NCBI RefSeq assembly: GCF_014648635.1 | Contig: NZ_BMRM01000001.1 | Span: forward strand, 496,001 to 560,000 | Length of the DNA: 64,000 nucleotides | Source of the DNA: Streptomyces cinerochromogenes | GTDB taxonomy: Bacteria; Actinomycetota; Actinomycetes; Streptomycetales; Streptomycetaceae | Direction: 5' to 3' | In this document: in pieces, positions 17,117 through 27,054 of the stretch | How positions within the stretch are numbered: the stretch's first letter is position 1 | Layout of the letters: the number at the start of each line of letters is the position of its first letter | Program-made: the position numbers and the translations under genes | Notes under the pieces: generated by a model | Told to the model about the DNA's origin: nothing | Database searches by the model: none | What the model saw: only the letters and a program-made list of their open reading frames with translations

Positions 17117-19852
17117 ATGGCGGGCCGGCCGGTGCCGGTGGCGCGCGTGGTCGCGCCCTGGGTACGGACCCGGCTGCGGACCGCGCCCGGGGCCGCCGCC
17201 GCGCTCGCGCTGCTGGTCGCGCTCACCGCGTGCCTGGCCGGCGCCTACCCGCGCGCGGTGGACCGGTACGAGGACGCCGGCCTGGACCGGGCGCTGCGGC
17301 TGGCCCGGCCCGAGCACACCACCGTACGGCTGTCGGCGCCCCAGCCCGACCTCGGGCTGCCGCCCGGGCGGCGCGCCGAGGCGCTGCGCCCCGCCACGCT
17401 GGAACGGCAGTACGAGAAGGTGCTCGGCACGGTCGGCAGCCCGCTCGCCGTGGACCGCGCCCAGTCCGCGTACGGCGTCGCCGGCACCGTCACCCCGGCG
17501 GTGCCCGACCCCTGGCTGCCCCGGCCGACCGGGCTGCCCGCCCGTGTCTCGCTGACCGCGCGGAGCGGCCTCGCCGAGCACGCGCGCGTGCGCACCGGAC
17601 GGCTGCCGCGTGCCGCTCACCCCGTCGACGGCACCGCCGCCGAGGTGGAGGCCGCGGTGACCGCCGCCACCGCCAGGAGCCTGCACATCAGGGTCGGCTC
17701 GGTCATCCACGTACCGGCGCCGGGCCGCCGGCCGCTCGCCGTCCGGGTCACCGGCATCCTCCTGCCGCGCGACCCCGACGGCGCCTACTGGTCCACCGTC
17801 CCGCTGCTGCGCACCCCCACCCTGGTGACCCTGCCCGACCCCGGTCCTGACCCGGACAAGTACTGGCTCGGCGCGCTGCTGCTCGCCCCCGAGGCGGCCC
17901 CCGCCCTGCTGGGCACCGGCACCGCCCCGGACCGCTACTGGCACCTCGCACCCGACCTGCGCGGCCTGCACGCCCACGACCTGGACCGGCTGAAGTCCGC
18001 CGTCGCCGCCCTGGAGGCCGGGCCCGCGCTGCAGCGCGCCCGCGCCCTCACCGACGACGGTGCGGGCGTCGACACCGAACTGGACGACGCCCTCGCCTCC
18101 TTCTCCCGGCTGCGGTCCGGCATCGCCCCGCTGGTCGCCGTGGCCGCCGCGGGCACCGCGACGGTCGTCGCCGTGGTGCTGCTCATGACCGGCGCCCTGG
18201 CCGCCGACCGGCGCCGCACCGAACTCGCCCTGCTGCGCGCCCGCGGCGCCTCCGTGACCGGCCTCGCCGGGCGGCTGCTGGCCGAGACGGCCGTGGTCGC
18301 CGTACCGGCGGGCGCGCTCGGCCTGGCCGCGGCCCTGCTCGCGGTCCCCGCCGGCCGTGTCACCCCCGCCGTCCTCGCCGCCCTGGCCGTCACCCTCACC
18401 GCCTGCGCCGCCCTGCCCGTGCGCGCCGTAGCCGCCCACCGCGCGGTACGGCTGGCGCCCCCGCGCGAGGACGCCGCCTCGGTACGGCCCTCCCGGCGCC
18501 GCACGGTCGCCGAGCTGACCCTGCTGGTGCTGGCCGCCGGGGCGGTGGCCACCCTGCGCCGGCGCGGCACCAGCGGCGACCAGCTGGTGGCGGTCGCCCC
18601 CGTGCTGGTCGGCGTGATCGCCGCGCTGCTGCTGCTCCGCCTCTACCCGCTGCTGCTGCGCCGCCTCTCCGGGCCCGCCGGACGGCTGCGCGGCGTGGTC
18701 GGCCACCTCTCCCTGGCCCGCGCCGGACGCACCCAGGCCTCCGCCGTGCTCCCGCTGCTCGCCCTGCTGACCGCGCTGACCACGGCGGCGTTCGGCGGCT
18801 CGGTCCTGGCCGGGGTGGCCGAGGCCCGGGACCGGGCGGCCCTGCTCACCGTGGGCGCCGACGCCCGCGCGGACGCGGGCGCGCCCCTGCCGGCCGGCGC
18901 CCCCGACCGGGTCCGCTCGCTGCCCGGGGTGCGCGCGGTGACCGCCGTCGGCATCTCCTACCAGGCGAGGCCGGAGGGCGGCCAGGACGAGGTGCCGCTG
19001 CTGGGCGTGGACCCGCGCGGCTACGCCGAGCTGTCGGCCCGCACCGGCCTGGGCGCCTTCCCGCCCGACCGCCTGACCGGCCGCCCCTCCCGCCCCCTGC
19101 CCGCCGTCGCCTCCCCTGCCGTGGCCTCCGCCCACGGCACCCGGCGGCCCTTCCCGGTCCGGCTGGAGGACGGCAGCGCGGTCACCGTCCGCATCGTGCT
19201 GGTCCGCGACCGGACTCCGGCCGTCTCCGGCACCGACTTCCTCATCGTGCACCGCGCGGGCCTCCCGGCCCCGGCGAACCGTCCGACGACGCTGCTGCTG
19301 ACCGGCGACCACCTGGACGCGGGAGCGCTGCGGCACGCGGTGGGCGGTACGGCCGGTGTCCGGATCCGGGCCGAGGAACGCGCCCGGTACGCCGACTCGC
19401 CCCTCCAGTCCGGCGCCGAGCACGTGTACACGGCGGCGGTGGCCGCGGGGGCCGGCTTCGCCGTCCTGGCGCTGCTGCTGTCACTGCTCCGGGCGGCCCC
19501 GGAACGCGCCGCGCTCCTGGCCCGCCTCCGCACGATGGGGCTCACCCGCGCCGGGTCCCGCCGCCTGCTGATCCTCGAATCCCTCCCCCAGGCCGTCCTC
19601 GCCGCGGCCGGCGGAGCCCTGACCGGCTGGTCGGCGATCACCCTGCTCTCCCCCGGCATCGACCTGACGGTCATCTCCCTCCCGTCCGCCCAGGCACCCC
19701 CGACCGCAGCCGAACTGCGCCCCGACACCTGGTCCCTCACCGTTCCGGCCGTGGCGGTGGTCACGGTGGCCGTGGGGGTGGCCGCCCTCCAGGCGTGGTG
19801 GACGGGACGACGGGGCTCGGTGACGGAACTGAGAGCGGGAGACGGCCGATGA
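17117..19852 (+). CDS. FtsX-family ABC transporter permease (second of pair)
   Basis: 911 aa from ATG 17117, chosen because GGGAGG ends 8 bases upstream; GTG 17108 would overlap that site. Same architecture as its neighbour: an N-terminal helix, an extracytoplasmic domain, a helix block with the coupling segment RTELALLRARGASVTGL (about residue 370), a second extracytoplasmic region and a terminal helix block with ALLARLRTMGLTRAGSRRL. It probably pairs with the 1111-aa permease as a heterodimer served by the downstream ATPase. Its stop overlaps the start of a possible 47-codon ORF. Confidence 0.85.
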   Translation: MAGRPVPVARVVAPWVRTRLRTAPGAAAALALLVALTACLAGAYPRAVDRYEDAGLDRALRLARPEHTTVRLSAPQPDLGLPPGRRAEALRPATLERQYEKVLGTVGSPLAVDRAQSAYGVAGTVTPAVPDPWLPRPTGLPARVSLTARSGLAEHARVRTGRLPRAAHPVDGTAAEVEAAVTAATARSLHIRVGSVIHVPAPGRRPLAVRVTGILLPRDPDGAYWSTVPLLRTPTLVTLPDPGPDPDKYWLGALLLAPEAAPALLGTGTAPDRYWHLAPDLRGLHAHDLDRLKSAVAALEAGPALQRARALTDDGAGVDTELDDALASFSRLRSGIAPLVAVAAAGTATVVAVVLLMTGALAADRRRTELALLRARGASVTGLAGRLLAETAVVAVPAGALGLAAALLAVPAGRVTPAVLAALAVTLTACAALPVRAVAAHRAVRLAPPREDAASVRPSRRRTVAELTLLVLAAGAVATLRRRGTSGDQLVAVAPVLVGVIAALLLLRLYPLLLRRLSGPAGRLRGVVGHLSLARAGRTQASAVLPLLALLTALTTAAFGGSVLAGVAEARDRAALLTVGADARADAGAPLPAGAPDRVRSLPGVRAVTAVGISYQARPEGGQDEVPLLGVDPRGYAELSARTGLGAFPPDRLTGRPSRPLPAVASPAVASAHGTRRPFPVRLEDGSAVTVRIVLVRDRTPAVSGTDFLIVHRAGLPAPANRPTTLLLTGDHLDAGALRHAVGGTAGVRIRAEERARYADSPLQSGAEHVYTAAVAAGAGFAVLALLLSLLRAAPERAALLARLRTMGLTRAGSRRLLILESLPQAVLAAAGGALTGWSAITLLSPGIDLTVISLPSAQAPPTAAELRPDTWSLTVPAVAVVTVAVGVAALQAWWTGRRGSVTELRAGDGR

Positions 19853-19992
19853 ACGTCCGCTTCCCCGGCCCGCGGGCAGTCGTGCCGCCCGGGGCGGCAC
19901 GGGTGGGCGCAGACTGCACCCCGCGAGCGCGAACAAGCGACCCCGCCCCCGCCCAGCCCTCGCACCGGGCACCCACGCAGGAGAGCCGATGA
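19849..19992 (+). CDS. Possible 47-aa peptide coupled to permease and ATPase genes
   Basis: ATG 19849 overlaps the permease stop as ATGA, and the ORF's own stop (19990-19992) overlaps the ATPase start at 19989, again as ATGA. The peptide is rich in Pro, Arg and Ala, with one Cys, and has no membrane segment or recognisable domain. The double overlap suggests either a real coupled peptide or a leader that carries ribosomes to the ATPase start. Composition alone does not separate it from non-coding high-GC sequence. Confidence 0.35.
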   Translation: MNVRFPGPRAVVPPGAARVGADCTPRARTSDPAPAQPSHRAPTQESR

Positions 19993-20939
19993 CCACCGAC
20001 CCGAGCCTCACGGAGCTGGCGAACCGGGTGACCGAGGCCAGGGCGAACCCCGCCTACGGCCACGACGCCCTGATCACCTGCGACCGCCTGGTCCGCGTCT
20101 TCACCACGGACGGCACGGAGGTCCAAGCCCTCCAGGGCCTCGACCTCCTCGTCCGCGAGGGCGAACTCATGGCCCTGGTGGGCGCGTCGGGCAGCGGCAA
20201 GTCCACCCTCATGAACATCCTCGCCGGCCTGGACACCCCCACCGCCGGCGCGGCCCGCGTCGCCGGCCGCGACCTGCTCACGATGACCGCCGCCGACCGC
20301 CTCGCCTACCGCAGGGACGTCGTCGGTTTCGTCTGGCAGCAGACCGCCCGCAACCTCCTGCCCTACCTCACCGCGGCCCAGAACGTCGCCCTGCCCCTCC
20401 AGCTCGCCGGCACCCGCAAGGGCCGCCGCGCCCGCACCGAACGCGCCCTGGAACTCCTGGACCTGCTCCAGGTGGCCGACTGCCGCGACCGCCACCCCCG
20501 GCAGATGTCCGGCGGACAGCAGCAGCGCGTGGCGATCGCCGTGGCCCTCGCGAACGACCCCGCGGTGCTGCTCGCCGACGAACCCACCGGCGAACTCGAC
20601 TCCCAGACGGCCGCCCAGATCTTCGACGCGTTCCGCACGGCCAACGAGACCCTCGGCACGACGATCGTCATCGTCACCCACGACCAGGCGGTGGCGAGCG
20701 AGGTCCGCCGTACCGTGGCGATCCGTGACGGCCGTACCTCCACCGAGGTGCTGCGCCGCAGCGAGATCGACGCGACGACCGGCCACGAGACGGTCGTGGC
20801 CCGCGAGTACGCCATGCTCGACCGCGCCGGCCGCCTCCAGCTGCCCGCGGACTACCTCCGCGCCCTGGACATGCGTGACCGGGTGGCCCTGGAACTGGAG
20901 TCCGACCACATCGGCGTGTGGCCGGACGACACGGAGTGA
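19989..20939 (+). CDS. ABC transporter ATP-binding protein (LolD/MacB type)
   Basis: 316 aa, behind AGGAG. All ABC ATPase elements are present: Walker A GASGSGKST (about residue 61), a Q-loop region FVWQQTARNLLPYLT, the signature MSGGQQQRVAIA, Walker B VLLADEPTGELDSQ and the switch His in VTHDQ. The typical MacB/LolD-like core is about 225 aa; here an extra N-terminal stretch of some 25 residues and a C-terminal extension of about 60 residues (RAGRLQLPADYLRALDMRDRVALELE) resembling a small beta domain are added. It energises the two FtsX-type permeases upstream. Confidence 0.9.
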   Translation: MTTDPSLTELANRVTEARANPAYGHDALITCDRLVRVFTTDGTEVQALQGLDLLVREGELMALVGASGSGKSTLMNILAGLDTPTAGAARVAGRDLLTMTAADRLAYRRDVVGFVWQQTARNLLPYLTAAQNVALPLQLAGTRKGRRARTERALELLDLLQVADCRDRHPRQMSGGQQQRVAIAVALANDPAVLLADEPTGELDSQTAAQIFDAFRTANETLGTTIVIVTHDQAVASEVRRTVAIRDGRTSTEVLRRSEIDATTGHETVVAREYAMLDRAGRLQLPADYLRALDMRDRVALELESDHIGVWPDDTE

Positions 20940-20945
20940 GGGGGC

Positions 20946-20967
20946 GGGCTCAGCGCACGCTGAGCCC
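20946..20967. terminator. Bidirectional hairpin between convergent genes
   Basis: GGGCTCAGCG (20946-20955) pairs perfectly with CGCTGAGCCC (20958-20967). It lies between the ATPase stop (20939) and overlaps the stop of the opposing gene (20950), so it can end transcription from both sides. There is no T-run, as is usual in Streptomyces. Confidence 0.65.
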
Positions 20968-21627
20968 GAAGGACCCGAGCCCTGCCTCTCGTACGGCCAC
21001 GGACCCGTACGGCGTACGCAGCCGCAGCCACGCACCCGAGGAGAACAGCCCGATCCCGTCCGGTCCGGTCCCGGGCCGCAGGAAGCCCAGCGACTGGGCG
21101 GCGTGCACGGCCCGCACCGGCAGCCGGGTGCCCTTGATCTGCCGGGACCAGATGTCCCGCCCGATCCGGTCCAGCTCCGCGCGGGTACGGCCCTCGGGCC
21201 CCAGTTCCCCGGTGCGTGAGCGGAACTCGGCCACCGCGGCACCGACCGTGGCGCGCAGCGCGTCCGGCGCCGGCAGCCCCGGCTCCGGCCGCCAGCCGGT
21301 CCGCGGCGGCAGCACCCCGGCCCACGGGGGTCCGGTGACCGCGCCCGGGACGGCGGCGGTGGCCGCCCGCTCGTCCACGGACTCCAGGAACTCCCCCGCG
21401 GAGACGGTCACGTCGAGGGTGACGTCGAGCCCGTCCTCGTACGGCTTCGCCAGCCGCACCGCGCGGACGGCCAGCACCTCGAAGGACGGCGGCCGGCCGA
21501 AGACGGCGAGGGCGGTGCCGGCCGCCTGCAGCCGCACCGCGGCCCCACGGTCGTAGTGGAGCAGCCGGGAGAGGAAGGCGGCGAGGTCGGCGGCCTCCCT
21601 CTCGTCGGCCAGGTGCAGCACGGTCAT
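20950..21627 (-). CDS. Conserved hypothetical protein, cytoplasmic
   Basis: 225 aa from ATG 21627, which overlaps the thioesterase stop as ATGA, so the two are translationally coupled. No signal peptide or membrane helix is visible. The sequence mixes a helical N-terminus (LADEREAADLAAFLSRLLHYD) with beta-rich parts (LDVTLDVTVSAGEFL; SGAWLRLRTPYGSVAVREAGL). I recognise no catalytic motif. The order ettA - thioesterase - this gene looks like a stable actinobacterial operon (from memory), so it is more likely a housekeeping than an accessory function. Confidence 0.65.
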   Translation of the reverse strand: MTVLHLADEREAADLAAFLSRLLHYDRGAAVRLQAAGTALAVFGRPPSFEVLAVRAVRLAKPYEDGLDVTLDVTVSAGEFLESVDERAATAAVPGAVTGPPWAGVLPPRTGWRPEPGLPAPDALRATVGAAVAEFRSRTGELGPEGRTRAELDRIGRDIWSRQIKGTRLPVRAVHAAQSLGFLRPGTGPDGIGLFSSGAWLRLRTPYGSVAVREAGLGSFGLSVR

Positions 21628-22037
21628 GCCGCGACGGCCTCCTCGTCGGCCTCGTCCGTGTACTGCTGGAGGAACTCGCGTTCCTCCGCGGTGATCCGGC
21701 GCGGCCGCTGGGTCTCGAAGTCGAACGGCACGACGACCGTCGAGGCCCGTACGTAGACCAGGTCGTCGTCCTTCACCTCGTAGGCGATGGTGAAGGACGC
21801 GGCCTTGATCTCGGTGATCCACAGCTCGATGTCGACCGGGTGGTGCCGGTGCACGAGCTGCCGCTTGTAGTCGATCTCGTGGCGCGCCACCACGGACCCC
21901 TGCTTGAACTCCTTGTCCGGGCGGAACAGGAAGTTGATCCGGGCTTCCTCCAGGTAGCGGATGAAGACCGCGTTGTTGACATGACCGTACGCGTCCATGT
22001 CGGACCAGCGCAGGGGGCAGCGGTAGACGTGACGCAA
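21624..22037 (-). CDS. Acyl-CoA thioesterase, hotdog fold (4HBT family)
   Basis: 137 aa. The N-terminal WSDMDAYGHVNNAVFIRYLEEARI is the YbgC-type hotdog signature, with the catalytic Asp in SDMD and His in HVNN; the central strand and helix pattern (VVARHEIDYKRQLVHRHHPVDIELWI) follows the family. It would hydrolyse acyl-CoA or acyl-ACP thioesters in the cytoplasm; chain length cannot be read. It starts 6 bases downstream of ettA and overlaps the next gene by 4 bases, so all three share a transcript. Confidence 0.85.
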   Translation of the reverse strand: MRHVYRCPLRWSDMDAYGHVNNAVFIRYLEEARINFLFRPDKEFKQGSVVARHEIDYKRQLVHRHHPVDIELWITEIKAASFTIAYEVKDDDLVYVRASTVVVPFDFETQRPRRITAEEREFLQQYTDEADEEAVAA

Positions 22038-22043
22038 GACCGA

Positions 22044-23708
<1,665 letters not shown>

Positions 23709-24224
23709 GAGAAACCGTCCGGCAGCTTGAAATCTGGCAGTGGGCAGATACACCCCATCTTGCCTGACCGCCAGGGCTGGATGGAAACCCGTCTGGTTCG
23801 AGCGCCCTGACCTGCGCTTTCTCGGTGGCGGCTGAGGTGTGTCCGCCACATCCGGCCGCTGCCGGCCGGCCTGTGCGCTCACGGACGGCCACGGACGGCC
23901 CAGGGACGGCCAGAGGTGATCACCACGATCTCGCCGGCCGGGGCACGGCGGCTTCCCGCCGCGGTGGCCGTTCCCCCCGAGGGCGCCGACAATGGTGACT
24001 GTCGGCCCGGTTCCCTGTCGAGTGATCCAGCGCCGAGGTGCGAGCGCTGACGTACGCGGCACATCGGGTGGGATTTCCGCCGCCCTTTCTTTCTCGCCCC
24101 CGACAATCCATCAGAGCCGTTCCGAAGGCATCCGGGCGAGCCGGCGAATTTTCCGGGCAACGACCAGGTCGAGGCTGCGTCGGGCGCGTATGACGTTTCA
24201 CAACGACTGCCGGGAGGACCCATC
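23709..24224. other. Divergent intergenic region ettA / 24225 gene, no gene seen
   Basis: 516 bases between two divergent starts. All open frames here are short, biased against normal Streptomyces codon use, or antisense extensions of neighbours. The region is less G+C-rich around 24120-24200. I see no clear promoter hexamer pair, hairpin or RNA gene. It must hold the promoters for both sides. Confidence 0.5.
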
Positions 24225-24713
24225 GTGGCACTCACCGAGACGGATCTGCTCAAAATGGGCGACGCGGGCTTGGTGGAACTTTTCCGCGCCAGTCCGCCCG
24301 GCGACATTCCGCACGGCCCGCTGGAGGGCACAGGCATCGTCCGGTGGGGAGGCAGGTGGGTGGCCGAGCCGCTCGCCCGGCTGGTACGCCTGGCCGTCTG
24401 GCGGGGAAAGGTCTTCGACCACGAGGGCTACCTGAGCAACCGGATGACCTCGTTCGACGTGCTGGCCATTGTGGCTCAGGTGTACAACGGGCCGAGCCTG
24501 ATGGACGACCAGGACTGCATCGTCATCGACTATTCCAGGATTTCACTGGTGGCTCGGGGCGTCCGCGACGAGATGCGTGAAGTCGGCCCGGGACTTTATC
24601 TGGGCGTGGTCTGGCTGCTGGGCGTCCGGGTCGGCTGGTTCACGCTGAGAGTGCCGGAAACCGGGTCCAAAGGCTTCGAGGCCGAGCAGGCCGCCGGCGG
24701 GCAGTCCGCTTAA
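24225..24713 (+). CDS. Conserved hypothetical protein, upstream of secreted beta-propeller
   Basis: 162 aa from GTG 24225 behind GGGAGG. No signal peptide. The central stretch carries LVRLAVWRGKVFDHEGYLSNRM, then CIVIDYSRISLVARGVRDEMREV and GLYLGVVWLLGVRVGWFTLRV. This alternation of a W-x-GK-x-F strand, an IDYS strand and a YLG strand looks like a small lipocalin-like or beta-barrel protein. I think I have seen this pattern in uncharacterised bacterial proteins but cannot name the family. It ends 11 bases before the propeller gene and shares its transcript, so its role is probably linked to that exported protein. Confidence 0.65.
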   Translation: MALTETDLLKMGDAGLVELFRASPPGDIPHGPLEGTGIVRWGGRWVAEPLARLVRLAVWRGKVFDHEGYLSNRMTSFDVLAIVAQVYNGPSLMDDQDCIVIDYSRISLVARGVRDEMREVGPGLYLGVVWLLGVRVGWFTLRVPETGSKGFEAEQAAGGQSA

Positions 24714-24724
24714 AGGGAAAATCC

Positions 24725-26695
24725 ATGAGTATTTCTGGCATGCACGTTCGTCCGCTGCCGGCCCGTACAGGGCGCCGCCACGGCACGGCGAGGGCCGGGG
24801 CCCTGCGGCTGGCGTCGGCCACCGTCGCAGCGGCCTGTGCCGCCTTCGCCCTGCCGGCACCGGCGCCGGGCGCCGCGCAGGCGTCCTTGCAGGGGACCGT
24901 CACCGGGGCGGGCAAGCCGCTCCAGGGCTCCCAGGTCACGCTCATGGCGGGGTCGCGCTCCGGAGCCACGGAGCTGGGCCGGGCCACGGCCGACGCGCAC
25001 GGCTCCTTCCGGATCACGTACACCAAGCCCGCCGGCGGTGTGCTCTACGTCGAGGCCGCGTCCCGGCAGGCGCACCGGCTCCGGCTGCGCTCGGTCGTCG
25101 GGTTCGGCGCGGGAGGCGCGGTGCACGAGCGGACCGCGACCAAGGTGACGGTCAACGAACTGACCACCGTCGCCGCGACGTACGCCCTCGCCCGGTTCAG
25201 CGGCCGACGCGGCGTCGCGGGCCCCGCCCCGGGGCTCCAGAACGCTGCCGCGACCTCGTTCAACCTCGCCGACCCGACGACCGGCAAGCCGGGAAGACCC
25301 CTCACCGGTGACAGCGCCAACAGCGAGACGCTCGCCACGCAGAACACGCTGGCCAACCTCGTCTCGCTCTGCGCGACGGACAACGCCGGATGCGACAAGC
25401 TGATCCGGCTGGCGACACCGTCCGGCGGCAGCACGCCGGCCGACACCGTGCAGGCGGTCCTCGGTCTGGTGCAGAACCCGACGCAGTCCCCGGACCGCCT
25501 GCAGGCCCTGGCCCGTACCGCGAAAACGTTCACTCCGGCTCTCACGGCGGCACCCCGGTCCTGGGTCCTGGCGGTGCGCCTCACCGCTTCCCAGGTCTAC
25601 GCACCGGGCCGCATCGCGTTCGACGCGAAGGGCAACGTGTGGGCCAGCAACAACTGGAAGCCGGGCACGAGGGATGCCAGTCCCTACGTCACCGTGCAAG
25701 ATCCCACCGGCCGGTCGGTCCTGGGCAGCCCCATCAGCGGAGGTGGCATGAAGGGCGGGGCCTGGGGCCTGGCGATCGATCACGACGGATCCGTGTGGGC
25801 ACCCAGCTACGGCGGCAACGCGATGTCGAAGTACTCGTCCTCCGGCACACCGCTGTCACCCTCCGCCGGGTGGAAGGACGGCGATCTCGTCAAACCGCAG
25901 GGCGTCGCCGTCGACCAGCGGGGCAACATCTGGATCGCCAACTCCCACGGCCTCAAGGGCAAGCCCGGGGCGGGCAGCGTCGTGGTCTACCCCCATGGCG
26001 ATCCGAGCAAGGCCGTCACGATCACCGACAAGAGCTTCAACCACCCGTTCGCCGTGCAGATCGACGGCCGGGGGCGGGCCTGGGTCACCAACAGCCACCT
26101 CTCCTACCAGGAGGTCAGGGAAGCGGGCCGGCCCAGCGACATCGGGGGCAGCGTCACCATCATCGGCCCCGACTTCAAGCCGGTCTCCTCGACCACCGAC
26201 AAGTCGCTCCAAGCGCCCCTCGGGTTCGCCCTGGACAGCAAGGGCAACGCCTGGGTGGCCAGCTTCTTCAGCGGTGCGGTCACCGAGATCCGGCCGAACG
26301 GAACCGTCGCGGGCGTGCACCGGCTGCCCAAGAGGGTCTTCCCCTGGTCGGTCGCCGTCGACGGCCAGGACCGCGTGTGGGTCGCCGGCTTCGGCAACTC
26401 CTCGGTGACACTCCTGTGCGGGGTGAACAGCGCGGCCTGCCCGTCCGGTGCGTCGGCCGGCACCGTCCTGTCCCCCGCGGACGGCTTCCGGAACAAGGCG
26501 ATCCAACACCTCACCGCGGTACAGATCGACTCCTCCGGCAACGCCTGGGTGGCCAACAACTGGTCGAAGCTCGTCCCGCCCACCGGCGGTACGGGCCTGG
26601 TCGAACTCGTCGGCGTCGCCACCCCGGTCTGCACGCCCTTGACCCCCCTGCCGGCGCGCCCGTCGTCGGCGACCACCACCGCCTGCCCGAAGTAG
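24725..26695 (+). CDS. Secreted beta-propeller protein (Vgb/NHL-like) with N-terminal carboxypeptidase-regulatory-like domain
   Basis: 656 aa. A long signal peptide (about residues 1-50, ending PGAAQA) is followed by an Ig-like beta domain (ASLQGTVTGAGKPLQGSQVTLM to about residue 115), a helical spacer with two Cys (SLCATDNAGCDKL), and a propeller from about residue 290. Seven blades can be counted from the recurring G-x-(V/I/A)-W-(V/I)-A/S motif: GNVWASNNW, GSVWAPSYG, GNIWIANSHG, GRAWVTNSH, GNAWVASFF, DRVWVAGFG and GNAWVANNW. This is the virginiamycin B lyase/NHL type of propeller, but I see no lyase-specific residues I would trust. It is exported and may bind or recognise a polymer. The gene before it is 11 bases upstream. 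Confidence 0.8.
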   Translation: MSISGMHVRPLPARTGRRHGTARAGALRLASATVAAACAAFALPAPAPGAAQASLQGTVTGAGKPLQGSQVTLMAGSRSGATELGRATADAHGSFRITYTKPAGGVLYVEAASRQAHRLRLRSVVGFGAGGAVHERTATKVTVNELTTVAATYALARFSGRRGVAGPAPGLQNAAATSFNLADPTTGKPGRPLTGDSANSETLATQNTLANLVSLCATDNAGCDKLIRLATPSGGSTPADTVQAVLGLVQNPTQSPDRLQALARTAKTFTPALTAAPRSWVLAVRLTASQVYAPGRIAFDAKGNVWASNNWKPGTRDASPYVTVQDPTGRSVLGSPISGGGMKGGAWGLAIDHDGSVWAPSYGGNAMSKYSSSGTPLSPSAGWKDGDLVKPQGVAVDQRGNIWIANSHGLKGKPGAGSVVVYPHGDPSKAVTITDKSFNHPFAVQIDGRGRAWVTNSHLSYQEVREAGRPSDIGGSVTIIGPDFKPVSSTTDKSLQAPLGFALDSKGNAWVASFFSGAVTEIRPNGTVAGVHRLPKRVFPWSVAVDGQDRVWVAGFGNSSVTLLCGVNSAACPSGASAGTVLSPADGFRNKAIQHLTAVQIDSSGNAWVANNWSKLVPPTGGTGLVELVGVATPVCTPLTPLPARPSSATTTACPK

Positions 26696-26722
26696 GCCGC
26701 GCGAGCCGCCTGCGCCTCGCCC

Positions 26723-26765
26723 AACGGAGCCCTCGCGGACTGCCGAACGGAGCCCTCGCGGACTG
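26723..26765 (+). repeat. 20-bp exact direct repeat
   Basis: AACGGAGCCCTCGCGGACTG occurs at 26723-26742 and again at 26746-26765, with 3 bases between. It lies just after the propeller gene in non-coding sequence. Confidence 0.8.
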
Positions 26766-26794
26766 TGACCGTCGATCGTCGAGGTCACGTTCGC

Positions 26795-26943
26795 GGGGGC
26801 TTCCGTGTTCGCCCGATTCCGCGGCTTCCAGGTTCGTCGGATTCGGCGGTCCTGGTTTGGCGGATTCGACGGTCCCAGGTTTGGCGGCCTCGGCGCTTCC
26901 AGGTCTGGCGGACTCGACGGCTTCCAGGTTTGGCGGAAACGAG
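26795..26943 (+). repeat. Degenerate tandem repeat, about 24-26 bp x 6
   Basis: Six adjoining units with the core TTCCAGGTTTGGCGGATTCGAC run from 26795 to 26943 in steps of 24-26 bases. The third to sixth copies share most positions; the first is the most diverged. The array has a lower G+C content than its surroundings and does not fit a normal Streptomyces codon pattern in any frame. It lies upstream of the CebR-type site of the LPMO gene. Confidence 0.65.
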
Positions 26944-26988
26944 CCGTTGCCCCCTTGCGGTCCGCCGAGCAGCCTGGAACCGCGGCTG

Positions 26989-27002
26989 CGGGAGCGCTCC
27001 CA
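26989..27002. promoter_or_regulatory. CebR-type operator upstream of LPMO gene
   Basis: CGGGAGCGCTCCCA matches the Streptomyces CebR operator TGGGAGCGCTCCCA at 13 of 14 positions. CebR is a LacI-family repressor released by cello-oligosaccharides. The site lies 52 bases before the LPMO start, in the promoter position. Confidence 0.8.
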
Positions 27003-27054
27003 CGGCCGTCGCACCCCCACAATGAACCGACTCCCCCACAGGAAGAACTTCGCC

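Noticed and set aside
14302..19423. Very long - strand open frames across the permease pair
   Set aside because: They mirror the FtsX genes and show no membrane or family pattern.
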